This document shows positions 10,284 through 23,086 of a stretch of 64,000 nt of DNA, piece by piece (the first letter of the stretch is position 1; the number at the start of each line of letters is the position of its first letter). Source of the DNA: Brassica napus (taxonomy: Eukaryota; Streptophyta; Magnoliopsida; Brassicales; Brassicaceae); the NCBI RefSeq assembly GCF_020379485.1, contig NC_063452.1:41097148-41161147 (forward strand), in the 5' to 3' direction. The notes under the pieces were generated by a model. That model was not told where the DNA came from, made no database searches, and saw nothing but the letters and a program-made list of their open reading frames with translations. The position numbers and the translations under genes are program-made.

Positions 10284-12289
10284 GGGACTGATTGTTGGCC
10301 AAATAAACACAATTTCATAATATCCAAAGTAAGGATTGGTTGAGTGGATCGCAGGTTATATAACTCAAATTACTCTATGGGCAACTTTCTCTCTCAAATA
10401 AGATGTTAAATTATATTAATTAGGGATTGAATCCACATAGAGCGTGAACACGTAATAAACTTAATGATATTAAGATTAAACTAAGCAAAAAGTTATAAGA
10501 CAGTAAATAAGAGCAAACAGTTGATTGATTTGTTGTGAGAATATATGAGAAAATAGCTAAACTTAGGGTTTCAAGAAATTATGATTATATTAAATAGATG
10601 CTAAGGGTATGTGAATAACCGTCCTAAAACTCGAATACTAAAGTAAGATATCCATATTTCGATGCAAGTATGATCAGATGACTAAGTCCTATGCTCCAGC
10701 TCTCGAATGTGAACAAGGATCGAGTGTCGATAGATAGTATTGACTATGTGTCAATCGATACTTCCTTATACAAGCATTAAATGTCCTAATCGATATGTTC
10801 ACTAGATTCGTAGACCAACTCTCGCATGTATCTAACAACCTAGCTCAACAAAAATAATTCAGGATATGATCATACTCTCGTAGTTGTCAACCATCCTAAA
10901 ATCAAGGTTCTAGTTAGCTACTCTAGAACACAAGCAGTAAGAACAATTCTGATGAAGGAAACCTAATAATTCACTCTAGCAGTTCTATGGTTCACTAATC
11001 CATCAAAACCTTAACTAACCCTGAATCTAACAAGATGAACTACTAAGATATAATTAAGCGAAACATAGAAAACATAAAATAGATAGAGTAAGAAAATTGT
11101 AGTTCCAATACAAATCTCTGAATGAGTCTTGGATCTTCTCTCAAAATCTACTAAAAACCCCAAAATAATATGTTGTAGTGAAAAAGATAGAAAAGATTGT
11201 GTGTTGCCTAAACAATGGGCAAACACATAAATAGTAGGTCTTAGGCCGACCAAGGGTAGTCTTGTAATTATGTGGATCTTCTGGGCTTCAAGTTGGTTGC
11301 GAAATAGTCGGCCCGTCTACTCGCGTCGGTGTCAAGCAACACTAAAGGGTCTGTGTCGACCGACACTCCTTATGAATCTCGACTCCGTCTGACTTCTTGA
11401 ACATCTACAAGTTTCTTCATTCTTTAGCTCCAAAATGCTTTATAATCTCCATATTACTCTAAAACATACCTAGACCTGAAAAGGCTCTAAAATAGACTCC
11501 AACATAAGAAATAGACTCTAAAAAGACTTACAACATGGGTGAAAACGGGTAAAATCAATGGTATATGAACTCCCCCAGACTTATCATTTGCTTGCCCTCA
11601 AGAAAAACATAGAATAGTCATGTGAAAGAGGTTTGAAAACAACAATGACTCACACAACTTTAAAATCACTACCTTCACCTTTGCAATGTTGCAAGCCAGA
11701 TCAGATCAGTGCCAACCTCAAGGGCACTTCTATGTACTAGACCTTAGTTTAGCAACCAAACAATTCAGCCTTTTGATCAGCTGATGCCGCCTGACACACC
11801 CCTCTACTGACCTCAGTTCTGCAAATAAATGTGTAGGCTACATCTTCTGAGTATTGATCAAGGGACACATGGACTCAACTCAAACAAGTATCCGGACCAA
11901 CATGTAGTCATTTCTGTTCCCTTTCCTCTATGCTCTCTCTTCTCTGAATCTTTTTTTTTCATTGAACAGTGATGCTGCTACAGTTCGTCTTGTTCATTTT
12001 ATTTCTTTTTATGCTCTGCAAAGCGTAGGCGAATAATGGGGTTTTAAGAAATTTTCATAACCCTCGCTTCCAGCTTCACGTGATCATTCCATTGAAGTAG
12101 AATAATGGGGTCACTAGAAATTTTTATTGTCCCTCTAAATCGCAAGAAAGCATCTCAATCTTTTATTTTCTAAATCCCAAAGAGAGGTGAGGGGGGAACC
12201 AGGACACACATACTCTTACCTTCCAGACTTGCAAGAGAATTTCGATCCAATGTATACCAAGCCGTAAAACAAGAAGTTGAATTGATTAA
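10284..12289. other. Retrotransposon-derived non-coding DNA (gypsy LTR-like)
   Basis: No gene seen. Phrases typical of Brassicaceae gypsy (Athila-like) LTRs occur: GGGATTGAATCCACATAGAG near 10420, repeated GTGTCGAT(A/C)GA(T/C)-type stretches near 10720-10760 and 11340-11380, and GAACTCCCCCAGACTTATCA near 11568. No LTR pair or coding domain could be delimited. The family assignment is from memory of such sequences. Confidence 0.35.
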
Positions 12290-12973
12290 GGTTGGAAGTC
12301 AGTTTTGGTTCCTTCAGGCTTTCGCAGATAGCATGGATGTTATTGGCATGTGATCCACTTTGGTGTTTCTATTTAGTATACCCTGCAGTCAATAACCTCA
12401 AAAAATGGTGGTTATAATAGTAATAAAAATTGAAAAGGTTCATCATCCCTTTCTTAACTATATAAAACTAATAAAAACACATAAAAAAGAAAACATAAAA
12501 GAAAAACATAACATCAGTAATGTTAGATAAATAGGAATTGATGTGTATTATTCCATGATTATGGTTGGAAGTCAGCTTTGGTTCCTTCAGACTTTCTCAG
12601 CTAGCTTGGATGTTATTGGCATGTGATCCACATTGATGTTTCCATTTAGTACACCAAGCAGTCAATAACCTCAAAGTATGGTGGTTAGAATCGTAATAAA
12701 AAATTAAAAGGGTTCATCGTCCCTTTCTTGACTATATAAAACTAGTAAAAACACATAAAAAAATAAAACTCAAAAGAATAACATAATATCAGTAATTTTA
12801 TAGGTAGAGAAGAGAGAAAGAGGAATTGGTGTGTATTGTTCCATGAATAAGGAGTCATTTATATAGGATTACTATAGCATGGGAACAAAGTATAACTTGT
12901 AGAATAAGTAAAGCTAGGGGAATAAGTACATATAAGACTTTCCATAATGGACATCACCAAAATATTCGTAACA
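12290..12973 (-). repeat. Copia-type LTR with an internal 273-bp tandem duplication
   Basis: Two diverged tandem copies start with GGTTGGAAGTCAG at 12290 and 12563 (period 273 bp); both continue through TTATTGGCATGTGATCCAC, TCAATAACCTCAAA and CTATATAAAACTA. The sequence then reaches ATTCGTAACA at 12973, followed by GTTCCCCTTGATG. Read on the minus strand this is a purine tract followed by TGTTACGAAT, the expected start of an LTR. I therefore interpret it as the 3' LTR of a minus-strand Copia remnant. The other LTR boundary was not found. Confidence 0.5.
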
Positions 12974-14600
12974 GTTCCCCTTGATGTCTATTATGTGCGT
13001 AAAATGTTGCCTCGTCAAAAACCTCACCAGGAAAACCCAGTGGGAAAAACAAAGGTGTAGGGAAAAAGAGTGCAGCGCGTAATGACTTTCCCTAACGTGT
13101 ACGTACATCGATATCTTTGAGATGACATAGTCCGATAAGATGAACTAAATTCTTGAAGTAGCAATGGTTAGCATCTTGGTGAATAAGTCAGTCAAATTGT
13201 CACTTGAAAAAACTTGTAGTACACGAACATCGCCATTCTTCAATAGTGAATTAGTCTTGTATGATTTGATCATTTTCTTAGATTCTCTTTATCTCAAAAA
13301 CTGTAGAACAGAGATAGACTTTCATATCTGAAATTGTAACGTCCTTCTTGGGTGTCTATCATTTGTATGTTCTTTGTTGCCTCGTTAAAACTTTGTTATG
13401 GAAAAATCCAATGAGATAAAAACCTTAATAAGGAAAAAGAGTACAACCACACAATCATATTTCTTCCCTTGGAAGCAATATCTTCAGGATATGCATTGCG
13501 GTTAAATATATCTCTTTTAGAAAATTGAATTTAGCAAAATAAGCTCTTTGATTTATATTATAATATTTAGGATCTTTATAGTTATGGTCCATAATTCCTT
13601 TTTGACAAAGACAACAAATTCCTGGTCTATTTGAACTTCAAGCCAACTATCTTTACATACACTTGTCTAATCATTTGTCTTGTACATACGAGTTATTCAT
13701 GTTCTTATTATAAAAGTTACTATGATGACTTTCTTTTCTTTCATATGCAACCACATCTTTCAGTTACCGAAAGATTAGTAACTTTCTCAAATAACATTTG
13801 AAGTATGGTACTCATGGACCAATCATATACATCAATTTTAATATATATCCCATAAAACTAATTTGTTTTAATTTGATCGAATAACTACAGTTTCAGGAAT
13901 ATGATTTTGATATCACCAATCTTTCATAGATTCTATCTTTCAAGAATTACCATTTTCCAGTGGATCGCACAAATTAGGTTCTTCATTTATTGTCAGAATA
14001 ATAAGGAACTTGAAAGTAGTTGCATCTATCATATGATAATATATCTCTTCACAGTTAATTTCATATTTATCTTTCTTTGGTGCAACGACTCATTTCTATC
14101 TCATTTGTTTTACACTTTTTAGTATGGAATACTGGTCCAAATACTTATCTCTTTCACAAGAGTTTGTATTGCTTCTTTTTATCTCGCCAATCATTTATTT
14201 GTGTACATTTTTCACTAGATTTAATTTTTTTCATGATCCTCTTCCTCATTCATCATATCAACTGCTATTTTGCATGCATAAATATTATTGACGTCGATTC
14301 GCTTATTGGTTCTATTTTATTTCATACATGACATAACTTTATTGATATCTCTTCATTGTCTCAGGTACCTGAATCTTTTACGTTCATGTTTAAAGTCTCT
14401 TCTAGAGATTATTCAAAAACTCTATTTCCTCGTTTTGACCATTTTTCAATATATGCTCCTTTTCATTTACGAGGATTCTTATCTTTGGAACCAATTTGTA
14501 TACCATGTTGTAGGTGTGACTACCAGTTTTATATTATTTTTCTAGAACATCAATACTTATTGGACCATTTACAATTGATATTGTGACTTGATCACTCAAT
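12974..14600 (-). other. Decayed Copia 3' internal region
   Basis: Just inside the LTR, the stretch GTTGCCTCGTCAAAAACCTCACCAGGAAAACCC...GGGAAAAAGAGT (about 13007-13070) is the usual 3' non-coding tail of plant Copia elements in reverse. A diverged second copy lies at about 13375-13445. Further right the sequence becomes AT-rich, with no surviving pol motifs and many stops in every frame. Confidence 0.4.
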
Positions 14601-16971
14601 TTATTTGGGTCAGTAAATGTGTCTGGCAACTGTTTTACTATAAGCTGTATAACTAATTTATTATTTGGACTTCTATTTCTCATTCTATTTAGTTTGAGGA
14701 TCATTGATAATTCATTTTAACTTATTTCCAGCTGTTTATTTTTTCCTCCTTATGTCGGAAATACTATATAAAAAAAATTCAATGAAATTTGAATGCGAAC
14801 TAAAATACTTCTTCAGAAAATATATTTGTGTTTTGTGTGTTAAATTCGAATAAAGTTATATATTCAACTTAATATGATTATTTTCTTATTATTTAAAATT
14901 AAATTTGTATTGTTCATAGTTTATCTTTCTCTTTAACAAATAAGATATATATCCTTAATTTTTTGATATTTTTTGTGTGTTAAAACTATATAAATATATA
15001 AAACCAAATTCATTGTGAGTATATATTTTATTATTTTCAGTTTCAAATTTTATACTTTCACAAAATATAAAATACTTTTTTTTTTAGAATCAAAGAAAAC
15101 TATAAATTAAAATTATTGTAATTGTTTTCCTTTTATTTAAACTTAAAAAATCTATTTTCAAAATTCTTCTCTGTTTTGAAACCATATTAAATACGTTTAG
15201 AAATGCAAGTTTTTCAAATCTGAAAATTTCATTAGCAGACATCTCGAATAGGCTTATCAAAATAGGCTTATCAAGTAGAGTTTACCAAGAAGTCCATTAA
15301 ACTAATATTTAAACGAAAAACTAAAATTTTCTATGAAATTTGAATGCGAACTAAAATACTTCTTCAGAAAATCTTCTAAGTTATAATGCACTATCAATTT
15401 TTGAAGAAGTCTTTTATAAAAAAAATGCTCTTCGATATTTTGGACAATATTGTTCCAAACAAGTTGCACTTCACTACTTCAGCTATTGGCGAGAACATTA
15501 ACCCCGCGAAACTAAAGCCACCGATAACCGAAATTATCAGGACACAAAAGCCGACAGAACAACATTATTCTCCAAAAACTAACTAATACTCTGATTAAAG
15601 AATCTAAGGCTTAGAATACCAAAGAAAAAAATCTATAACATCCAACAAGACACCGGATCCTAAGAACCACTAAACACCAATGGTTAAACATGAATAAACA
15701 TATATTAATTTATGATAAGTTTATCAAATCAAAGCAAAAGTTAAATCAAAACTGAGTTTTATATTTTAATTTCTATAACCGATAAAACTGAAAACTAAAA
15801 CTAAATTAACAAATTTAAATTTTAAAGTTATTATTTATATGCATGACATAGGAAACACATAGGTGATTTGGAATTTGGCAGCTTAGACAAAGTATTTTAT
15901 CTTCATTAACTGCAAATTTGTATTAGTAATTACACTATTTAGTTTAATTTTTGTAATAGTTTTAAATTTACTAATAATATAATGTATTTACACAAAAATT
16001 TATTTTCTTTATGAAAATGTGGTAATATGATCGTTATTTTCTCCTGCTTATGTTTATTTATAAAATTATACATTTAAATTAGTTACCATCTACTTATCTC
16101 TTTATTTGTATTATAATTATATATATATATACTGTATTTACAAATGTATTTATATTTTTAATTGTAAAGTTACCTTTGAAATATTATATAGATTATTTGA
16201 ATAATATAATTGATAATACACTATTTTGAATATCATACCCTTTAGGTATATACCAATGTTAAGTAATATCTTATTTTTCAAGTGAAGAGTATAAATAATA
16301 TAGAGTTTTAAATCTGGATTTCAAATTGATATAATTAATTTTAATGTGTAGTAGTGAAGCTCATATAACAAAATAACACATTTAAATATATAAAATTTTA
16401 TTTTCTGTAGAAATATATATTTGATATTAATTTATCGTAAGGTACATGATATTTGTTTATTTTTGCAGTATTAAACATGGAAATTCGTAATAATATGTGA
16501 AACATGTTACAAAATTTTAAAACTGCTTCGTAGTTGTAGTTACCTGCAAAAAAATTTAGTATATCTATTGCATAACATATCCATTTGCATTTGAGATATT
16601 TTATATCTTTAACTATTAAAAGTTTGTCAAATTTTCAATTTTCATTTTTAAATTTGTTGATTAATATTTTTGGATAGTAGATTCTCATATTGATAAATGC
16701 ATATTCTATTCTTCTTATCATTATTTTTGTTTTCTTTCAGACCATATTTTATTTTTAGTCTTTCTAGTAGTGTTTTTTTTGAAATTCCAACTTATTTAAA
16801 TAGTCTCTTTATACTCTTTATTTTTATTCTCTTATCAACTTTGTTATCTAAATATCTTTTTTTGATAGGATTCGTTTGAGATAATGTTTACTTTATATTT
16901 TATGTTGATTTCTTCTTTAAATTTTGGCATAACCGTGGATCCTATAAATAGTATTGGTTGAATGGATTAGA
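14601..16971. other. AT-rich intergenic DNA, no gene seen
   Basis: Long A/T runs and stops in all frames. The only structured feature is an exact 40-bp direct repeat (beginning ATGAAATTTGAATGCGAACT) at 14782-14821 and 15333-15372, whose starts are 551 bp apart. Confidence 0.6.
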
Positions 16972-17110
16972 AACTTTTGAGAAGTCACCATGTAGTTGCC
17001 TTTGTTGTGAAAGACCATAACTTTTGAGAAAGTCACCATGTAGTTGGCTTTGTTGTGAAGGACCATAACGTTTGAGAAGGCACCATATAGCCTCAACTTT
17101 GAAAGTTCTA
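16972..17110 (+). repeat. 47-48 bp tandem repeat upstream of the copper ATPase gene
   Basis: Copies start at 16972, 17019 and 17067 (AACTTTTGAGAA, AACTTTTGAGAAAG, AACGTTTGAGAA), each followed by GTCACCATGTAGTTG or a variant; the third is partial. They end about 430 bp before the gene's ATG. An effect on expression is unknown. Confidence 0.7.
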
Positions 17111-17438
17111 TGTGTTTTAGTCAATAGTCCCAACTTTGAAAATTCTATGTGTTCAAAATTCAGATAACTTTGATTCTTTGAAAGTCTTGCAATCTTTAAG
17201 ATATATTTTGTCTTTATTAAGCAATTTTATGTTAATTTTAAAAAATATTAGTATACACATCAAGTTAATTCTTCTTTCTTGATTTATTTTCCTTTGTTAG
17301 TTTACTTTATTTTATACTGATTTCCATTATATTTTGAAAGAAACAATATTTTGGCAACTTTGACATTTTTTTAAAATAATAAATAAGATTTTGACATTTT
17401 ATCTTTTTGGCTTTGTTACTAATATGGATGTTGTTTAC

Positions 17439-17446
17439 TATAAATA
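17439..17446 (+). promoter_or_regulatory. Probable TATA box of the HMA5-like gene
   Basis: TATAAATA lies 92 bp before the chosen ATG, a usual plant spacing that allows a 5' UTR of about 60 nt. A second TTTATAAAG lies at about 17460, so the exact core promoter is uncertain. Confidence 0.45.
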
Positions 17447-17537
17447 ACCCGTGCTCCTTGTTTATAAAGAGAATGAGGAGTAACAGAAGTTGCATCAAAA
17501 TATATTCATAAAACCCTTCACCATACTGACGAACCAA

Positions 17538-20500
17538 ATGGCGCTCACATCCATTGGGGAAGAGACGTACAGTGCACGGCATCCTTTGCTGCAAAAAAAC
17601 AAGTTCGGCGGCGGATGCAGATCATCGTCAGAAGAGGAGGCCACTTCCAAGGCAGTGTTCCGCGTCGTCGGGATGACTTGTTCTGCTTGCGCTGGACCCG
17701 TCGAGGAGGCTATTAAGCGGCTCCGAGGGATTCATGAAGCTGTCATTGACGTGCTGAACAATCAAGCTCAAGTCCTTTTCAACCCTAACTTTGTCAACCT
17801 GGAGAAAATTTGTGAGACTATTCAAGATGCTGGATTCGAAGCATCACTGATAGAAAACGAGGCTAATGAGACGTCCATAAAAGTATGCCGGATAAGAATA
17901 AACGGAATGACATGTAGCTCATGTTCTTCGACCATAGAACGAGTTCTGCGAGTAACTAACGGTGTACAAAGAGCCCATGTTTCCCTAGCACTTGAAGAAG
18001 CCGAAGTTCATTATGATCGGAGACTAGGTGACCATGACAAACTACTGGACGAGATAGAAAGCGCTGGATTTGAAGCCCTACTTATAAGCACAGGCGAGGA
18101 TTTGAGCAAGATTGATTTAAAGATTGTTGGTGAGTGTGTTGATGAATCCATCAAAACATTACTTGAAGCTCTTCCTGGAGTTCAAAGTGTGGAGTTCCAT
18201 CATGGAACAGATAAGATCATATCCGTGTTGTACAAACATGATGTGACCGGGCCAAGGAGTTTCATTAGGGTCTTTGGTCGGACCAAACTCAAAGCGACAA
18301 TATTCTCTGCGGGAGAGGAAGGCAGAGAGTCTCAGAGGCAAGTGGAGATTAAGAAGTACTATAAGTCGTTTATTTGGAGTCTGGTTTTTACTGTACCAGT
18401 GTTCTTGACAGCCATGGTGTTTATGTACATCCCTTGGATTAATCATTTGCTGATGTTCAAGGTCATCAATATGCTCAACACTGGAGAAATCATAAGGTGT
18501 GTTTTGGCTACTCCTGTCCAGTTTTTAATAGGTTGGAGGTTTTATTATGGCTCTTACAAAGCTTTACGCCGAGGATCTGCTAACATGGATGTCTTGATAG
18601 CTCTGGGAACAAACGCAGCTTATTTCTACTCATTGTATTCAGTGTTGAGAGCTGCATCCTCTCCTGGTTTCAAGGGAGAAGATTTCTTTGAAACTAGTTC
18701 CATGCTCATCACTTTTATCTTGCTAGGCAAGTATCTGGAGGTTATGGCTAAAGGGAAAACTTCTGATGCAATCTCAAAGCTTATGAAGTTAACACCGGAT
18801 ACAGCCATATTGTTGAGTTTGGACAGTGAAGGGCAAGTGACTGGTGAAGAAGAGATTGATGGTCGGTTGATACAGAAGAACGATGTTATCAAGATCCTTC
18901 CTGGTGTCAAAGTAGCTTCAGATGGTTATGTTGTATGGGGGAAAAGTCATGTGGATGAGAGTATGATGACTGGAGAGGCAAATCTAGTGGCTAAGAGAAA
19001 GGGTGATACAGTTATAGGAGGGACTTTGAATGCGAACGGAGTGTTGCACGTTAAGGTTACAAGGGTTGGTTCAGAGAGTGCACTTGCACAGATTATTCGG
19101 CTTGTTGAGTCTGCTCAGCTTGCCAAGGCTCCTGTACAAAAGTTGGCTGATACGATCTCCAAATTCTTTGTTCCCCTGGTGATCTCCTTCTCGCTCTTGA
19201 CTTGGCTTGTGTGGTTCTTTGCTGGTAAGCTCCACTGGTACTCTGAATCTTGGATACCTGCTTCTATGGATAGATTTGAACTAGCTCTTCAGTTTGGGAT
19301 ATCAGTCATGGTTGTAGCCTGCCCCTGTGCTCTTGGGCTGGCTACTCCAACTGCTGTTATGGTTGGCACTGGGGTTGGTGCATCCCAAGGTGTGTTGATA
19401 AAGGGTGGTCAAGCCCTAGAAAGGGCTCACATGGTTAGTGCAAATTAACTTGTTAAGCTTGTAGTTGTAGACATCTCTCTTGCTTTGAAACATTTTTTCT
19501 TGAAAGAATGGCACCTAACAGTTTCAATGGCGGTGTAGGTTAACTGCATTGTCTTTGACAAGACAGGAACACTCACGATGGGGAAGCCCGTGGTTGTTAA
19601 AACAAAACTACTGAAAAACATGACACTCGGAGAGTTCTATGAACTTGTTGCCGCAACTGAGGTAGTTTCTTGTAACCACTGAACGCACATGGCTGAGTTG
19701 CTTAAATTTATTAAATTAAATGAGTTTGCAACCTAAAATCAATTGGCCATCCCATCATGCGTCAAAAACCAATGTGCATCACTATTCTTTTGCCAGGTAA
19801 ACAGTGAGCATCCTCTAGCAAAGGCCATCGTCAACCATGCCAAGAAATTCAGAGATGATGAAGAGAACCCTGCATGGCCGCAAGCACATGAGTTCTTGTC
19901 TATCACTGGAAACGGAGTAAAAGCAACCGTTAAAGGAAGAGAGGTTATGGTGGGAAACAAGAACCTTATGTCTCAGCATGGAGTTTATATTCCAGAGGAT
20001 GCTGAAGAGATGCTAGCAGAAGCTGAGGAGATGGCTCAGACAGGGATTCTTGTCTCTGTGAACAGAGAACTAACAGGACTCTTGGCTGTCTCGGATCCTC
20101 TAAAACCTAGTGCTCGAGCAGCCATCTCCATTTTAAAATCCATGAATATCGCAAGCATCATGGTGACTGGTGACAACTGGGGAACTGCAAATGCCATTGC
20201 TCGTGAAGTTGGTATTGACTCTGTTATGGCAGAAGCCAAACCCAAGCAGAAAGCAGAGAAAGTGAAGGAGCTACAGGTACATAAGCTACATACTTAAATC
20301 TGAAGTTCACGTGTTTCCAACACTATGTTGGAAGATGAAACTTGAGTTTGGTCTGTTTGCTCAACATTCATGATTTGCAGGCTTCGGGTCATGTTGTGGC
20401 GATGGTGGGTGATGGAATCAATGATGCCCCTGCCCTTGTGGCGGCTGACGTAGGGATAGCAATTGGGGCAGGGACCGACATAGCCATAGAAGCTGCTGAC

Positions 20501-20803
20501 ATAGTTCTGATGAAGAGCAATCTAGAAGACGTGATAACAGCCATTGATCTTTCCAAAAAAACCTTTTCAAGAATCCGTCTCAACTACGTATGGGCTCTCG
20601 GGTATAACCTCATAGGGATACCCATTGCTGCAGGAGTGCTTTTCCCGTGGACACATCTCAGGTTGCCTCCGTGGTTTGCTGGTGCTGCAATGGCTGCTTC
20701 TTCTGTTAGTGTTGTGTGTTCTTCCCTCTTGTTAAAGAACTACAAGCGGCCAAAGATGCTCGATAATCTGGAGATCTGTGAGGTTCTAGTTGAGCGAGTT
20801 TAG
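17538..20803 (+). CDS. HMA5: HMA5-like copper-transporting P1B-type ATPase, four exons
   Basis: Exons 17538-19433, 19539-19661, 19797-20276 and 20381-20803, all joined in phase 0 with GT/AG introns, give 973 residues; HMA5 is of similar length. Two metal-binding domains carry GMTCSAC (residues 45-51) and GMTCSSC (123-129), followed by a third HMA-like fold without the Cys pair. Later motifs are TGEA (478-481), the Cu(I) channel CPC (595-597), the phosphorylated Asp of DKTGT (639), SEHP (676-679), TGDN and GDGINDAP (843 on). The protein should pump Cu(I) out of the cytosol at the plasma or secretory membranes; in Arabidopsis HMA5 aids root copper detoxification and xylem loading. I chose the ATG at 17538 because it follows a TATA box and starts the HMA5-like N-terminus. 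Oddities: the usual TGE(A/S)xPV motif reads TGEANLV, losing the Pro, and short segments near residues 205 and 247 are missing relative to HMA5 as I recall it. It looks intact and is probably a diverged paralogue. Confidence 0.9.
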
Positions 20804-21479
20804 AAGAGCGAAACTTAACCAACAACAGGAAAATTTTGAACCAACAAAACCGTCGGTTTAGTATTTCGCACCTTTTATAATTTTATTTACAGCATTTTAG
20901 TTATTGGTTTGTAGCTAAGAACAGGATCAGAAAATACATGTAGTAGAACATGTCAAGTTCTTGCAGTCTCTATCTTTCTCTTCATTGTATTGTTCTTCAT
21001 TTTCTATTTTGGCCACAAGGTTTTGGCGTACATTTTCAGTGGAAACCACACAATTTGACAGTTTTGACAAATTAAAACATTTTGAAGTTTTGATTAAAAA
21101 TAAAATTATGCAAAAAATAGATGTCAAAAAGAAGAAAAAAGATAATTTTTATTTTAAAATTAATATAAATTCAATGAGAAAACAAAAATGTGAGATTCAG
21201 ATGGATAAAGAAAATTAGATTAAATTTGGTTTACAAAAACTGGTTTAAATATTTGATTCATTATTAATTTTTATATTTCATTTTAAATAGATTATGAAAT
21301 TTACTAGTTTAGTTATAAATACTTCGTGGATGAATTAGGGGAATAAAAAATTAAGAAAGTAATAAACTAACTATGCAATAAAGTAATTTGGTGGTATGAC
21401 AACTTTACACGAAAAGTAGACCAAAGTTTTTTTTTCCGAGTGTGACCTTCATGTCACTACTGACAATACTATACTTATT
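20804..21479. other. 3' flank of the ATPase gene, AT-rich, no gene seen
   Basis: It holds the probable 3' UTR and then A/T-rich DNA up to the LINE remnant. No reading frame is convincing. Confidence 0.5.
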
Positions 21480-22847
21480 AAACATATAGGTAATCATCCT
21501 ACATGCTTCGAAGTTAATCTTACACATCTAAGCTTCATAAACGACATCGTGGTATTCAAGGATGTAGATTCAGGTTCTCTGCATGGAATTTTGATGTGTT
21601 GGATGAATTTGAAACGTTTTCGGGTTTAAAAATCAATCCGAAAGTCATCCATATATATGGCAGGAAGAATTCAGTCCTTATGTGACGAAGTCCAACGTCT
21701 GGGGATCCCTATCGATACTCTCCCAGTCTGGTATATGGGACTCCCTCTCACAACAAAATCAATGACCCATGATGACAATCAACCTCTCATTGATAAGATC
21801 AGAACGCAACTTCTTTCATGGTCAATCAGAGCCCTTTTCCATGCTAGTCGGCTTCAAGTTATCAATTCAGTCATAGTTAGCAGAACAAACTTCTGGTGCT
21901 CAGTCATCAGGCTCCCGAAGTGTTGCCTTGAAAAAATTGAGAGAACGTGCAGTGTATTTCTCTTGTATGGATCTCCAAACTCAAACAAGCAAGAGAAAGT
22001 GGCATGAAATTATGTTTGCAAGCATAAGACGGAGGGGGGACTTGGTATACGACGTATGGCTGACTACTCTCGTCTTTTTTCCCTCAGCTTAATATGGAGG
22101 TTACTTATAAACTCAGGTTCCTTTGTATTGCTTGAACTTCGGTGAATCTCTTGCGGCGTTGCTGCTTTTGGGATGTGAGTGATCAATATGCAGGCTCATG
22201 GGATTTGGCGTAATCTTTCGAAAATTTAACGGCTTGCTGCGGTCATATATAGGTGATGGTAAGAATATCCTATTTTGGTTTGACATTTGGTTAAACATTG
22301 GACATCTTATTGGTGTGTCAAGATAATCAAGCACGCGAGTAATGTGAATAAATTGATATGCAACGGTTGCAACTGAAACCTCTTATGGACAATGGAATTT
22401 AAGACGATGTCAGGACTATCACCTACGGAAAAATTATAGCCCGCATCTAATTTTTTCCACCATATGTCGAGGATGCATGAAGTGATTGTACTATGGCAAC
22501 ATGGAGACAATGACTACAGAGCTTGGTTTTCATCTACAAAAACTTGGGAGAAACTTCGGCAGCAAAGCAATGAAGCGAATTGAGTGATTTGGTTTGGTTT
22601 TCACATGCAATTCCTCGGTGCTCATTCATTGTATGGCTGGCTTTCCATAAGAAGCTCTCGACGGGGATCATACAAGAATTTGGGGTGAGAATCAAGATTG
22701 TCATTTATGCGGAGAGACGAATGAAACCTGTGATCACCTATTCTTTACCTGCCCATACTCATGCACCATTTGGACAGAGCTTACATGATCCCTCCTGGCA
22801 AGACCCAGATTCGAATATCACTGTCACCACGCTCTTCTCTCCTCGAC
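21480..22847 (+). pseudogene. LINE (non-LTR retrotransposon) reverse transcriptase remnant, left part
   Basis: Broken plus-strand coding resembles the C-terminal half of a plant LINE pol. Near 21530 the reverse transcriptase box reads LSFINDIVVF where an FADD core is expected, so the catalytic Asp pair is lost. Next come LPVWYMGLPLTTKS (about 21717), IRTQLLSWSIRALFHASRLQ and SVIVSRTNFWCSVIRLPKCC, the usual post-polymerase region. At about 22580-22790 lies a zinc-binding reverse transcriptase domain (WFSHAIPRCSFIVWLAFHKK, then Cys-x-x-Cys and Asp-His-Leu-Phe-Phe). Stops and frameshifts are frequent. The 5' half, including the endonuclease, is absent. A Copia element interrupts it at 22852/22853; it resumes at 27437. 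Confidence 0.75.
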
Positions 22848-22852
22848 ATACT

Positions 22853-23086
22853 TCTAGTCTCAAAGTTTATAAGAACTCGAATAAAGAACTCTCTTTATTA
22901 ATCTCTTAAGGAAACACTCAAAAACCTTAATCTCAATCTCTTAAGCTCTCAAAGGTATGCAACACTCTTGCAACTCTTTATATAGAGATTATATTTCCTA
23001 AACTCATTAGGAAACTATCCTAATCCTAAACTCATTAGAATTGGTATAACTTGAGGCCCAAGTTAACTTCATGTTTATCTCCAACA
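22853..23086 (-). repeat. 3' LTR of the interrupted-LINE Copia element
   Basis: 234 bp; on the minus strand it begins TGTTGGAGATAAAC and ends GAGACTAGA, an unusual non-CA terminus supported by the exact target duplication next to it. It contains CTTTATATAGAG near 22975. Confidence 0.9.
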
